Assembly (NCBI RefSeq): GCF_000711695.1
Contig: NW_013547004.1
Location: forward strand, 62,001 to 126,000
Direction of reading: 5' to 3'
Length of the DNA: 64,000 nt
Source: Tilletiaria anomala UBC 951
Taxonomy: Eukaryota; Basidiomycota; Exobasidiomycetes; Georgefischeriales; Tilletiariaceae
Shown: positions 24,385-35,701 of the stretch, piece after piece
How positions within the stretch are numbered: the stretch's first letter is position 1
How the letters are laid out: each line of letters begins with the position of its first letter
The notes under the pieces: model-generated
What the model was told of the DNA's origin: nothing
The model's input: the letters and a program-made list of their open reading frames with translations, nothing else
Databases searched by the model: none
Translations under genes and position numbers: made by a program

Positions 24385-24606
24385 TGTGGGGGAGTCGTCG
24401 GGTGACTCCAACGATCTATGTTCCCCCACATTACCTTCTGGCTGAGTATCGTTGACCCAACAGTCCCTCCCAAGAGTCGTCACTCTCATTCTCGCTTTCT
24501 CTCTCTTTCCCCTTCTTTTTGCAGTCTCGATCGGTGACGCCTCGCTAACAACATCCCCCTTTTCTTCTTCGATAGCATCGCTCGTAGACTCTTCAAGAGC
24601 CAATCA
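24385..24606 (+). repeat. Putative 3' LTR of the fossil element
   Basis: A direct-repeat partner of 22522-22752, with the same ordered landmarks including TCGATCGGTGACG. No convincing target-site duplication could be picked out by eye. Confidence 0.65.
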
Positions 24607-25997
24607 GCCACTGCCAGCCAGTCAGGCATGAGGCAGGCAGGCGCCAGCGCATGGCCGCCTGGCAGAGTGGCAGGAGGGCAGGCAGGTCATTGTTAGAATT
24701 TATGACAGACTCTGGTGCAATATGGGCACGTCCAGCAATGACTCCGCGACCGCATACACACTCCCAGGCGCAGGCAACTGGCCAACCTTGTCCCACTGGC
24801 TCACCACACGAGCAAAGTGGGGCGACACCACGGACGAGAGAAAGGTTGACCATTTCCATGATTGGGAGATGTGTCCCCGCGCCTGCCTCTGACTACTTCC
24901 ACGCCTGGCGCTGATTTGAGTGGGTGGGAGAATGCGAAGGTGTCGGCTGGATTGTGACAGTGCCCCAGTGCCATTAGGACCTGCTCGATCGTCTGAGCAG
25001 AAATCAATCTTGCGCTTTTTCTACACATTCACCCAAATCCTGCCACTTTTCCAGGGGGCAACGCAGTCACTGGCCGACTGTGGTCGAACTTGGACCCTTC
25101 AACAAATGTACGGATATACACCCACGGAGCTCCGGAAAGGCACCTCGCTGCACAGCACCGGCGAGCGTCTTGCACTCACCCCACTAAACTTTGTATCACA
25201 ACTCTCGCCAAGGGCGTTTCCTTTTAGTGCTCCATAGTCTATAGCAGAGTCCTGCAACACACGAAGCAAGTCTCCATGATCGAGGACTCGAGGTCTTTTG
25301 GCACTGGCGAGTTAAGGACAAGCGACTGATGAATGTTGAATGCATAGTAGACTAGTAGGGACTGGCAACAGGCAAAGAGCAATACAAAATCATATTGCCG
25401 GGTTGCTTCAAGGCTTGCTCGCCGGACCTTGGGGCACCAAAAATAATGAAGTCGGCGCGGAACAATGGCGGTTGACGCGACGCGTCAGCTCGTCAGACGC
25501 GACGTGTGATGCTGTGAGGCAAAGTTTCCCCCAGACTAATAATATCAACAGGTATGGTCAGAATTCAGATGGTCATTCCTCAGAGTGATGGTGGTTCGAA
25601 GTGCAAGCAGCGCTGCGCGCATGCTTGTAGCTGTGTAGCACAGCGTGGGAGACAGAGAGTCCAAAGCATTGGTTCGTTGTACATATGTCCTACAAGAGAG
25701 GTATGACGTTGACCTGACTCGCGGTTCTGTGCTAGCTGTGCAATCTGGATGGACGCGGCCCTCATTGATGCGAGAACACCAGCTCGGAAGTTGTGGGTAA
25801 AGAGGCACGTGCAAGTGTTGGTGCTGCAAAGCGTCCAGACCGCAAGGAAGCACATTGTTGACCACACTTTACAGTCTCGCCACTACTGGGGGTAATGATA
25901 GCAATACACGATGACTAGAGTACAAGATGGGCGAGCGCGTCGCGAGCAAGCCGTTGAGACGCGAGGATCCCTCAGGACTCCCCAGCTGTTTGGCGAG
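24607..25997. other. Intergenic region downstream of the LTR fossil
   Basis: No recognisable gene. A short CAGCCA/GGCAGG-rich imperfect repeat lies at about 24600-24690. Scattered short open frames on both strands look random. The right edge holds the AP-2 mu 3' UTR. Confidence 0.45.
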
Positions 25998-27829
25998 CTA
26001 GAAACGTATCAGGTAGGACCCATTGGCGCGCGTCAGATATCGGACCCATTTGACGCTTTGGTCTGTCAAGTTCGAAATGAACACAGCGTGCGATCAGCGT
26101 CATTGACAGAAATGGCCCTCGGGGGATGCAAGCCAGCATTTCCGTCCACTCACAACTGCTCTTTTCGAACACCTTGAGATACCGGACAAGAAGCCCTGAC
26201 GCAGTGAACATGAGCACTTGAAAATCGACCTCGATCGGCGGCCGGCTCCACGCCTTCCCATGCGTAGTGCTGGAGCGCTCCGCTTCCGCCTGCAGCGAGC
26301 ACTCCGAGGCGCCTTGCATGCGCGGGATTTTCCAAATGATCACATTGTCCGCGGGAACATATTTGGCCTTGCCCAGCGGGACCTGGCACTTGACATTCGT
26401 CGTGTTCAGCGGCGTGGGGATCTTGAGGACGATGTTCGTCGCATTCAGCTTGGCGTCAAAACTGGCACGCACGTGCACAGAATATTCCACACGCGATTTT
26501 GTCACTTCCTCGACGATAGGATGTACCTTGAATGGCAGGTTCACGTTGCTTGTGCAGCGATATCTGACGCAAAAAACAGCGCATTAGATCAGGTGATCAT
26601 CCGCAGCGATGTTTCAAACGCTCACCTCATGAGCTCAAATTCTCCGTCAGGAGGGATGAAGCTGATGCTTCGATCTACATCGTACTTGCCGAGTTTTACG
26701 CATTGGTGGAATTGGCAGTCGTCTAGCACGATCGCATCCTCGGCCGTCGCTGCCGTTGAGCCCCTGCACGAGGAGGATGTGGTCAGCGCCTTGATAGCCT
26801 AAAGATATTGCTCACACGATGGAGCGTACTTCTTCTCGAGCATCAGCTTATCGTTTAGCCCAAACTTGCATTCCGGCATCCCTGACAGATACGCCCGCAT
26901 TAGGATTTGCCCATCCACATCCGCGCGTAATACCGTCCCTTTGGAGCTCATGAGCAAGTTGACGTTCTCGATAACGTCCACGAACGCTTCGTTCTTGCGA
27001 TACTTGACATCTGCTCGCCTCCAGCCGACCGCTCCAGTAGCTTGGATGCTAATCTTGGCCGACTCTTCGCGGACGGCCTGCTCAGACTTGACGCTCGTAG
27101 TCGTGATGTACATCTTGAGCGTGTCAATCTCGCTGTTTTGCGGGTAGCCAAAATCCAAGATTTCTGCAAATCCAAACGTCTCAACAAGAATCATCGATGC
27201 ATTATGACAATCATACCGGCCTCTCACCGTCTAAAAGCTCGTAAAGCAGAACAAAATTGTTCTTGACTGCCTCCTCGTCAAATTTGCCAAAATAGGAGCG
27301 ACCGATCGAGATGACACGATAGCAGAATTCGAACACCAGCGCGACGTTCGCGTTGCACCTGCGATGAGGATGCTGTCAGCGCTCAGATTCAAAGATATTG
27401 AAGCGGGAGCGCGCACGAGCTCACTTGGTCACAGCGACCACGTAGACGTTGTCATGCCGCACATGGAAGAAGCTGGTGCTGCCGAGCGTGATAATCGGAG
27501 AGCGCACATCTGGATTTGCGATCACTTGGATGCGAAAGATGTCTGATATTGATCGTCTGTAAAGTTGGGGAACGCATCAGCACTTGGTCTTGCGCAAAAA
27601 ATGCGCTAGCGAAGCACAAACTTGAGGTCGCTACGGAATAGCCTAGAGATCAGCACCTGCTCCCATAGAACCCGCGTCCGTCAGATATGAATGTGGTAAT
27701 TTCGGAACTTCTTATAAGAACTCGCCTCTCCCTTCTGATTGAATATGAAAAAGGCCTGCAAGTAGAGACCGTTATTAAGCGAGGCGAGCTCTGCTCCGTG
27801 GCGCAAGATAAATTCCTCACCGAAATCAT
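25998..27829 (-). CDS. apm4: AP-2 clathrin adaptor complex mu subunit
   Basis: Nine exons: 27829-27821, 27755-27726, 27656-27622, 27556-27425, 27358-27228, 27163-26818, 26763-26626, 26563-26154 and 26062-25998. They give 431 aa, the usual length of the family. The first exon is only nine nucleotides (Met-Ile-Ser). The joined N-terminus [20 protein letters not shown] is the longin-like mu fold. The C-terminal mu-homology domain shows [30 protein letters not shown] and the terminal [17 protein letters not shown]. Mu subunits recognise YxxPhi sorting signals; AP-2 acts in endocytosis at the plasma membrane. AP-2 rather than AP-1 is inferred from the KWVRY ending. The intron after KGE begins with GC rather than GT. 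The divergent neighbour is the HYPK-like gene. Confidence 0.92.
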
Positions 27830-28335
27830 GGCGAAGAAGTAGAGGTCGTCGATGGTTCTACAATGTTGGAACGGCCGGTGTTCCAGCAACGGCAAGTCGC
27901 AGGCTTGACCGCACCGTTCTGGCCGTTGCTTCCTCGACTCTCATCGAGTCTCAAGACTGTTTTATGTTAGAGAGGGCGAACGGGTTCCGAACGTTGCATG
28001 GAGGGTGTGTATGAAGCGGTCATTCCGGCTATCTGAGTGAGAGGTTGGTGGCAGTCACAAGAGACCTGAAGTGGCCCGCGCTGTATCAGGCTTGTTGCTC
28101 CTGCCAGCTGCCGGCTGCCGCACAAAGGCGCATAACAGGCGGAACGACGTCAAAGTCGAACCACGAGAAAGGTCGACGAATGAAGAGCAATAGCTGTATG
28201 CAAGATGCATACAACCTTCCGCACTTCGCGTACTTGTCCATCGACCTCTTACGGCCTAAGCTTCCTACATTGCCTGTCCGTCGCCCCGATCATTGTTTTT
28301 TTCGCAGCCAAGCCGCATACGACGGCGACGACAAA
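27830..28335. promoter_or_regulatory. Divergent promoter region of AP-2 mu and HYPK-like genes
   Basis: About 500 bp between two start codons pointing away from each other, so it must hold both promoters and leaders. A TTTTTTTCGCAG acceptor-like sequence just before 28308 suggests a 5'-UTR intron or an extra upstream exon of the HYPK-like gene. No TATA box stands out. Confidence 0.55.
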
Positions 28336-28735
28336 ATGGGCGCCGAAGTGATCCAGGCTTGGGGCGATGCGGTCTCGAGCGAAGACTGGACATTCGTGCG
28401 AAGCAAGCTGGAGAAGCACGTCGCTGCGATCTGCATGGGCGAAACGCCGGCCGTCTTACCGGCCGAAATTGCCAAGAAGCTGCAGGGAGGAGCAGCGGCT
28501 GTATCAGGATTCACAGGGAAGCTGAAGAAGGACGACGTGGAGTTCCTGGTGAGATCGCGCACAACGCCACTCTTTCTTTCGCATAAGGAGGACAATTTCT
28601 AACGCATTCGGCCGGGGTGAGCAGATGAAGGAGTTGCTGCTCAGCAAGCAGCAAGCAGAGAAAGTTCTTGCCGAGAACGACGGAGACATGAACAAGGCGC
28701 TCAAAGCGCTCCTCAGCTGTTCGCCATCATCTTGA
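28336..28735 (+). CDS. Small HYPK-like protein with C-terminal UBA-like domain
   Basis: Exons 28336-28548 and 28625-28735 are split by a 76-nt intron with a TTCTAAC branch point and encode 107 aa. The ATG at 28336 is in a good context (ACAAAATGG). The C-terminal part, KLKKDDVEFLMKELLLSKQQ followed by AEKVLAENDGDMNKALKALL, matches the UBA-like domain shared by HYPK and NAC-alpha. The KKxDxExxM lead-in and about 40-residue length are as in HYPK. HYPK binds the ribosome-associated NatA N-terminal acetyltransferase and tempers its activity. The N-terminal half is short and unlike the metazoan protein. The open frame continues upstream through an acceptor-like site, so a further 5' exon is possible. 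Confidence 0.68.
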
Positions 28736-28941
28736 GCAGTCAAACTCATTCCGAAGGCGATTCCCCTCGCGACATGGCAGCCAGTGGTAATTTCCTTTGT
28801 CATTTCGTCTCTATCAAACATCAAGATCCCAGCTGGATCGTCACACGTCGTCGCTTTGCACGATATGACGTCTTTCTCTTCAACTTGCAATCGTCCAAAT
28901 GGTCTGCCTGGCCCAAGCCCGAGCCCAGCACGCCAGCAGTC

Positions 28942-30187
28942 CTACGCATCGACATACAGGGTCCCGTGTTTCTCGCGCGAAGCGTCCATGATTTTCTGGT
29001 CACCGGAGCGCAATGCAGGAAATGGCGTACATCAGCCCAAAACTCCGCCTTCGCCTGCGATTGCAGGCAGCCGCATGGCGCTTACACTCACCTTGAAGCG
29101 CTCAAAGAAGAGGAAGAGCAGCGTCGTCTGCGGTTGCAGCCTATCGACAAGGCATGGACGGGCATTTCAGCATTGAGCACAAGTGCCGAAGTGACGCTTT
29201 CCGAGACATACCTCAGCCATGCGGGGGTCCAACCACGCATGAAGACTATCACAGGAGTAGAAAGAGGGAGGCTCGTTCAGAAGATGTAATCTGCAAGGTC
29301 TGGACTAATCACTCACCCATCGGGCCATCTTTTGCTAGCGAAGTCCGAATAACAGCCATGACGCTGCTATCGGCGCCCTTGGCCGCGTTCTGCACCCTGC
29401 TCTTGACGACGTCGACGGGTGTGCACATGGTCGTCGCGAACGTTCCAGCACAGAAGCCCGCGGCGAAGTGCAGGACGGGCCCGTCCTGTAGTCCGGCGCT
29501 AGTCATCAATGCAGCCTTGAATGTGTCGTACGAGGCGAGCTGGCAAATGTTGAGCACCATGCTTCGCACGATGTTCGGCGCCAGACCCCTGAAGAGCGTG
29601 CTGGCGCCCTCGTCCCTGACGATGCGGATGAGACCATCGATGCAGTTGCGGTAGGCGTAGCGCTCCGCCAGTGGTTTGTTCAGATCCGAGCATGTGCGCA
29701 CTAAGACGATCTCTGCAGGGTTGCCAATCACACCGGCAACAGCACCGGCCGTGGCGGCGGCGAGGGCTAGTTGCGAGGGCTGTGCCGCCTTGCCGGGCGG
29801 CGCGAGTCGCGCTTTCATATCCTCATATACGGCAAAGCGCGTGATGCTGTGCGCATGGGTCGCATCCACAGCAGAAAGTACTTCTTAGCGCCTTGGGGTT
29901 GGAATTCACCACCGGCTTATATAGGCAACTCACGAGTAAGTAAACTGTCTTAGAAGAGTAGCAGTCAATCCTTTCCATAGACCAGGGATGCCTTCTTCAC
30001 TGGCCGTCTTGGCGACCGTTGAGACGAGACCGACTTTCTTTGTGGCGGTCTGTAAGCGGTATTTGCTCTGGTCGAGCGGATGCGTGATGGTCGCAGCGCT
30101 GCAGGCCGCCAAGCCGCCCAGGTAAAACGGGTACGGCGCCTTTTTCTTGCCTGGCGGCACAGTAGACGAGGGGCGGGCAGTGGACAT
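28942..30187 (-). CDS. Mitochondrial dicarboxylate carrier (Dic1-like)
   Basis: Exons 30187-29934, 29846-29317, 29245-29212, 29140-29092 and 28995-28942 give 306 aa, the normal size of a mitochondrial carrier. The three repeat signatures are visible: HPLDQSKYRLQ, NPAEIVLVR and TPVDVVKSRVQ. Six membrane helices are expected. GLWKGLTATLLRQFTYSITR and GWTPAWLRLQPQTT match the fungal dicarboxylate/phosphate exchanger subgroup of the inner membrane, which swaps malate or succinate for phosphate. Two of the inner exons are very short (34 and 49 nt). The last exon, reading KIMDASREKHG to the stop, rests on an acceptor after GGTGACCAG. An alternative acceptor nearer the donor would give a longer basic tail but leaves only a 37-nt intron. 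Substrate is inferred from family resemblance. Confidence 0.87.
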
Positions 30188-31340
30188 GAGTGCGATTGGC
30201 TGTATCTCTCAAAGGGGAGAATGCGGCGCGGCTGAAAAGGCTGTATTTCGACTTTTCTTGCCAACTGTTATGCACTGAGTTGATGAAAGACAAGCTTGAG
30301 TCGTATGCTTGCAATCTAGGCGAACGCGGTCGAAGCGCTGAATGTCCAAGATGGAGGTTGGAGCAAGGAATGTGGGCGAACGGTGAACGTGTGGCTGGTG
30401 GTGGGCGGAGGGGCGCTGCTGTTTGTTGCTGGCTATAGGACGACGATCCGCGCAGGTCTTTCCGGGTCGTATGACCCGTGCAAGATGGCTTGATTTGTTG
30501 GTTGAGGATATATCACAGCCACAATCATTACACAGCGGTCATCAAGAAGCATGGATCATCATTTGAGCAACTAGCAAGCCTATGCTATGGAGAGTATTGA
30601 GCAGATGTTGGGCGGGTGGATCAACACCTAGTGCTAGTCCCAGGACTCCGGCATATGCTGTTGCATCCAGTAGTACTTGTACTGAGACGACAGCCACCAT
30701 CTCCCTCTCTCGCCGCCTGCGACTGCCGTGCGAGGAATTGCTCTGTCCGACGTCCACACTTCAGTCTCCTCAGGTCTCATTATATTCAGCGCCTTTGTAC
30801 TCTGTCGAACAATTGAATATGTCATGTGCCATGACCCAGCCTCGAACTGTACAGCAATTAGTGACGACCTGCCATAGCAATCTATGTCGATCCCAACAAA
30901 GGGCCTGGTCATGTGCGGAGCGCGGGAGGACGAGGGCCAAAAGACCAACGCGCATATGCGCAAGCGCGTGCACACTCGACTGCAGGCAGGCTCTGCGACA
31001 GGAATCAGGTAAGTGCGGGGTGCAACAGCATTGAGCGTTGTGAGGGTTGAGAGTGGGCCAGTGCCTGGCGCAAGCCAGTCAAATGTCCAGGCAGCTTGGC
31101 AGCCGGACAGCCGACAACTCATATGGCGAGCTCAACTCGTGTCATGGGGAATCGGTGCAACTTCTGCTTGTTGAGTGTCGCCAGCAATAGTGCCATCAAA
31201 CCAAATGCCAGAAGTCATCTAGCACGCAGAAGACCACCACCTCTAACAAATGCCACAGGATCTCCCTCCGATGTGGTCCCTATGTGCGCGTCCATAGACA
31301 TCTGTGTCAGGTGGATGCCATCTTGAGAAGCGTGATCGGA
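30188..31340. promoter_or_regulatory. Divergent upstream region of the carrier and Tfb2 genes
   Basis: About 1.15 kb between the divergent starts of the mitochondrial carrier (-) and Tfb2 (+). Overlapping open frames of about 150 codons on both strands match nothing I know and are probably chance. No RNA gene was seen. Confidence 0.45.
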
Positions 31341-32942
31341 ATGTCGAAAGCATCAGTTCCGTTCGCGGACCCGACGCGAGGCGACGATGCAGCGCGACAA
31401 CCGGCGACAACCATCGCGGACCAGTCGCGTGCAGCCGGCATTGGCGCCGAGAACATCAATGACTTCCTCGATCGCCAGCCCCCTGCCATTCTCAACCGTC
31501 TCTTTGCCAAGCCCGCCAGCTGCCTTGCCATCTTCCGCCTGTTGCCCGTGCTCGCGCGCCAGCTCGTCATGCAGATGCTCTTCATGGACGCGCCGCTCGC
31601 TCTCGCCGATTGGAACGCGCAGCTGACCAAGGAGGGTAGGCGTCTGCGAGAACGGACGATGAAGCGCCTCAAGAGCCTCTGCATCATCCGTGAAAGTGGT
31701 AGCAACAGCAACAAGCTCCTGCAGATGAATGGCGTCTTCCAGGAGAACATGCGGTGTGCGCTGATCGGCGGAGGAGATCATCGTTCGTTCGGCGTGCTTT
31801 CCCATACGGTCGACCAGCACGCCGTGGACATTGCCTTCCTTGACAATCACGCCAAGGCCAAATGGGAGGCTATCTTGCACTTTCTGGTCGGATCAGAAGG
31901 CTTCGAGGCGCCACGTGAGCCGGTGCTCTACCTATTGAAACAGTCTGGTCTGATGCAAAAAGGGAACGCATCAGCACCCAGTGTCGCGGGACCAAGCACG
32001 TTTTCCGGCACCAACCGAGCCACTTCACTCAAGATTACAGCTCGTGGGTTCCAATTTCTGCTGGAAGACGTCAACACGCAATTATGGGACTTGCTCCTGC
32101 AATATCTCGCGCTCGCCGAGCCGCGCGGCATGGACTTGGTCGAAGTCATGTCCTTCCTCTTCATGCTTGGCTCCCTTGAGCTGGGGCGCGACTACTCGAC
32201 AGAGGAGCTCTCGGAAACGCAACTGCATATGCTGGAAGATTTTCGTGACTATGGCCTGGTGTATCAGCGGGCAGGCAGCAGTCGACGCTTCTACCCTACG
32301 CGTCTCGCGACATCTCTCACCTCGAATGCCTCGCCGATTGTGAACAGCATCGACGAAGCGCACGAAGAAAAAGGCTATATCATCCTCGAGACCAACTATC
32401 GCGTGTACGCGTACACGTCTAACCCACTGCGCATCGCCGTGCTCAACCTGTTCGTGACGCTTAAGTCGCGCTTCCCCAACCTCGTCATCGGCATCATCAC
32501 ACGTGATAGCATCAAATCCGCGCTGGCGAATGGCATCACCGCCGAGCAGATCATCGCGTACCTCACGCACCATGCGCATCCACAGATGTGGAAGAGCGAC
32601 ACATTGCTCCCCGTCACATGCACTGACCAGATACGACTGTGGGAAAGAGAGAAGAATCGCGTCGCCGCACAGCAGGGCAGCTTGTACACAGACTTCACCA
32701 GCTATGCGGATTTCGAGCTGGTCAGGAACTATGCGAGGGAGTCCGGTGTCTTACTGTGGGAGAGCGAGGAGACCAGAAGATTCTTCGTCAGCGCAGAGGG
32801 GTGAGTGGCTTTGCTTACGCGACACTATCCCGTCGTGGCCGTGGCCGTGGCTGCCTTGTTGAGTACGAGCCGACGCTGATATTTCCTCCTGCAACTTAGC
32901 ACTGGTCCAATACGAGACTTTATCAAGCGCCGACTCGTATAA
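31341..32942 (+). CDS. TFB2: TFIIH core subunit Tfb2 (p52)
   Basis: Exons 31341-32800 and 32900-32942 are joined by a 99-nt intron and encode 500 aa, within the family range. The ATG at 31341 (MSKASVPF) precedes the conserved FLDRQPPAILNRLFAKPASC and LPVLARQLVMQMLF. The central part includes FLLEDVNTQLWDLLLQYL. The C-terminal half has YIILETNYRVYAYTSNPLRI, LFVTLKSRFPNLVIGIITRD and GITAEQIIAYLTHHAHPQM, the region that in yeast contacts Tfb5 and the Ssl2 helicase. Tfb2 is part of the ten-subunit TFIIH used in transcription initiation and nucleotide-excision repair in the nucleus. The short last exon ends GPIRDFIKRRLV, a normal Tfb2 terminus. Assignment is firm. Confidence 0.95.
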
Positions 32943-33418
32943 ACACGCCTGCATTCACCTTGCCCGCCATGGGACACCCACGCGGGCAATGTGCATTCGT
33001 CTTCCTTTCCCTTTGAATGCACCCATCTGTAGCATAGACCTATCCATCGCACGCATAATTTGAACGTCCAACCAGACGAGTAAAGCAACAAAACTGTCTA
33101 TCAGATTGCTAATACAAAGCAACGAGCGAGTGCAAGTAAGGAGACCAGAAAGGGCCCTGTGAGAGGCCGATTGAGTAACTGGGTTGGGACGAGGAAGCGT
33201 GTCGCTTCGACTGCAGTGGGGACCAGCTTGAAGAAATGTCATAAATTGTCCTTTTCGTCTTGTCGAGCAGTCAGCCCGCTGCTCCAGCCTAACCTTCGCA
33301 TCCTCCCTTCCCTCTACTATGCACTTCGAATGCATTCTGGGCTCTCTGCCTGCCTGCCCGTCACACCCACCCCTCCGCACTATCCCTGCAAAGATGGCAG
33401 CAGCGCATGAGCATGTAT
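32943..33418. other. Convergent 3' intergenic region
   Basis: Between the stop codons of Tfb2 (+) and the transporter (-). It holds both 3' UTRs; no gene was seen. Confidence 0.5.
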
Positions 33419-34660
33419 CTAGCTCTTGTGCAGCTTAAAAGCGACCAGACCGGCGAGCGCAATTGCGTATCCGAGATACTGCGGGCCGGTGACGACGCTG
33501 CCGAGGAGGAACATACTGCCAAAGATGAGCAAGATATCCTTGACGACGCCGGCGAGCGTGAGGACGAGCGAGCTAGCAGCTCCGATGAGGAAGACGGAAG
33601 CAATGTTCAGGCAGAACGCGCAACTTGCGTTGGTGAGCAGAACGATCGGGCCTACTTTGCCGAGCTGGAGGAATGGCTCCAGGCCTTCGATGATCGGCAG
33701 CGCGATGGCGAGCATGGCGGCGCAGACAGGTGCAAAGTAGTACAGCGACACAAGCGGGTCCATCTTCAGGCCTTGGAGGAGGACCTGGATCATGACGAGT
33801 CGCGAGGACTCGAAAAGGATCGCAAGGACTTGCAGAATAAAGCCAAACATCTGGAAGTCCAGTTCGCCGTAGGACGCCAGGGCCACGCCGCATGAGATTG
33901 CAAAGACGATGCCGAGCAGCGTCGGGTTGGCTTGCTTCAGACCAAAGAAAATTGAAATGAGCAATACTGCGACAGGTGTGAAGGCCTGAAGAACAAAGAA
34001 AATCATGAACCGAAAGTCAGCTTCCGAGATGTGAGCATTCGAACAGAAGCAGCGCAGAACATGTCGGACCTGTCACACGCACCTTGACCATCTGAATATA
34101 TGCGACGGACAGGAAGAGGTAGGCATAGTTAGAGAGTGCAAGCGAGGCCGAGAAGAGGAAGCCGATGGGCAGGATGCTCTTGATCCATCGGTCCTTGGTC
34201 ATCTCTACGTTTGCAAGGCCATCAAGCAGGTGTGTATACCGCGCGAGCAGCCTGGTGCCAACTGTCGAAAAAGCCATGTGGAAGGTGGTGAGGAAGATAG
34301 GGTAGTTGAACCCCAAGCCCTTGTCTTTGAGAATCCACCTGGGGCGAAGTAATGAAGGTTCTCAGTCAGCTACCCTCGCAATTCCTGGGTAACGACGCAT
34401 GGCAAGCTGTTTGCTACGCACGCATTGTAGATGATGACGCTCATCGACAGCGAGATCCATAGGGCGATGATGACGACCGGGTGAACCTTCGTCTCCTGCT
34501 TCTTGTTCAGGCTACCTCCAGGCAAGACGCCGGCGCCTCCATTGTCGCTGCCGTGCGCGACGGACGTCGGCGATCGCAACGAGGCATTGCCGTGTATGTG
34601 GTCGTGCTTCTCGTCAACCACATGCGATTGCATGGGCAGCGAAGTGTGCTGCTTGGCCAT
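33419..34660 (-). CDS. Triose-phosphate/nucleotide-sugar transporter family membrane protein
   Basis: Exons 34660-34422, 34338-34083 and 33985-33419 give 353 aa. After a hydrophilic N-terminus of about 55 residues come roughly ten hydrophobic helices, starting with VVIIALWISLSMSVIIYNA. Family marks of the TPT branch of the drug/metabolite transporter superfamily include WILKDKGLGFNYPIFLTTFH, LSNYAYLFLSVAYIQMVK, QAFTPVAVLLISIFFGL and the C-terminal GVVKDILLIFGSMFLLG. Plant plastid members exchange phosphorylated C3 sugars for phosphate; fungal members sit in Golgi or ER membranes and most have no proven substrate. The conserved KD pair of the last helices is present. The first donor is GTGCGT, weaker than the GTGAGT used elsewhere. 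Substrate unknown. Confidence 0.88.
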
Positions 34661-35701
34661 GATGAGCGTGCGTCAAGTATCACCGCCGAATGGGGCCAAT
34701 CTTTTCAAATGGTTGGCTGACGGAGAAACAAGCGTGCCCGGGTTGGTCTCAAAGGGATGCAGACATCAAACATTATGGATGGATGTCGATGTTTCGTACA
34801 AAGGTTTCTTTGCTTTGCATGACCGACTTGCGACGCCTCTACGTTTGCCATTACCTGCCTGACAACCGCATCCGACAGTGCTCCAATGCTCACCCCTCAT
34901 CGTCCAGCAGCCCCAGGCTCGACGCAGCTCGTCCAGACATTGAGGTTTGCGATGGAACTTTTGGCGCAAATCGCGCAAACTCGCCTGAAGGCAAAAGTGA
35001 GAAGACTGCTCTACCGCCCTTTAACCCTAGCGCCAACGAGAGCGAGAGCCTGCGGCAGCCCACGTCGCTCCTCAAATTCAAAAATGATTTCCGTATGAAC
35101 AACGCCCGCCGGATTGGCTCTTGTCTGGAGAGTGGAGAGGCGAGAGAGCACTGCGCTCCCAATCTCAGCTCTGTTCCTCCGGCTTCTTCCGCCTTCATGA
35201 TGAAAGAAGATACAGTGCAGCCCACAATGCAGCCAGCCGTCACGCACGTGCCAGCCAGCAGCCACAGCCGTGCAACAGGCAGAGCTCCATAGCGGCACAG
35301 TCGGCGGGCAGTCCACACGCACCACGCGTACGACATTTCACTGGCTCCATGTAATGGTCAAGATGGAATACAGAAGTAGTTCAGCGGGAGAGGGAATGAC
35401 TCGCATGCATACGGAAGTCGTCATTCTGAATCATCGCCGATCCCAACTACATATATATAGAAATTAGGATCGAACGGAAGGTCGTGCGACCAGGTAGGCG
35501 GCAGATCCACATCAGGGATTCTAGGGTCGCTACATCACGATCCTGGTGACGCCCCTGGTCCCATGGGTCACGTCTCTACAAAGCTACGCATTGCAATGCC
35601 TTGAAAGTACAGAGAAAGACACTTTGCGGTTTCGAGCAGCCTTTTCGAATAGATAGAAAGAACATCGCAAAGGGAAACTCAGTTCTGCCGGAAGGGAGCG
35701 T
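34661..35701. other. Intergenic region upstream of the transporter gene
   Basis: About 1 kb between the transporter start (-) and the alpha-galactosidase stop (-). Overlapping open frames (34690-35292 plus; 34890-35336 minus) show no known motif. An AT-rich patch with TATATATAG lies near 35450. I cannot support a gene here. Confidence 0.45.

Larger units (their letters stand above)
22522..24606 (+). mobile_element. Old LTR-retrotransposon fossil (Ty3/Gypsy-like, gag only)
   Basis: A 2.1-kb element bounded by two diverged direct repeats that read as LTRs. The interior holds a decayed Gag-like region ending in a CCHC zinc knuckle. No recognisable protease, reverse transcriptase or integrase is present, so it is internally deleted or was a non-autonomous member. 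The reading frame carries several breaks. The LTRs agree at only about two-thirds of positions by eye, which suggests an old insertion. Family is inferred from Gag character alone. Confidence 0.7.

Noticed and set aside
30582-31122. Pair of about 150-codon frames on opposite strands
   Set aside because: They overlap each other in a divergent promoter region and match no known family.
34690-35336. Overlapping open frames of 148-200 codons on both strands
   Set aside because: No domain, no signal peptide, no splice-supported continuation, and each is explained as a shadow of the other.
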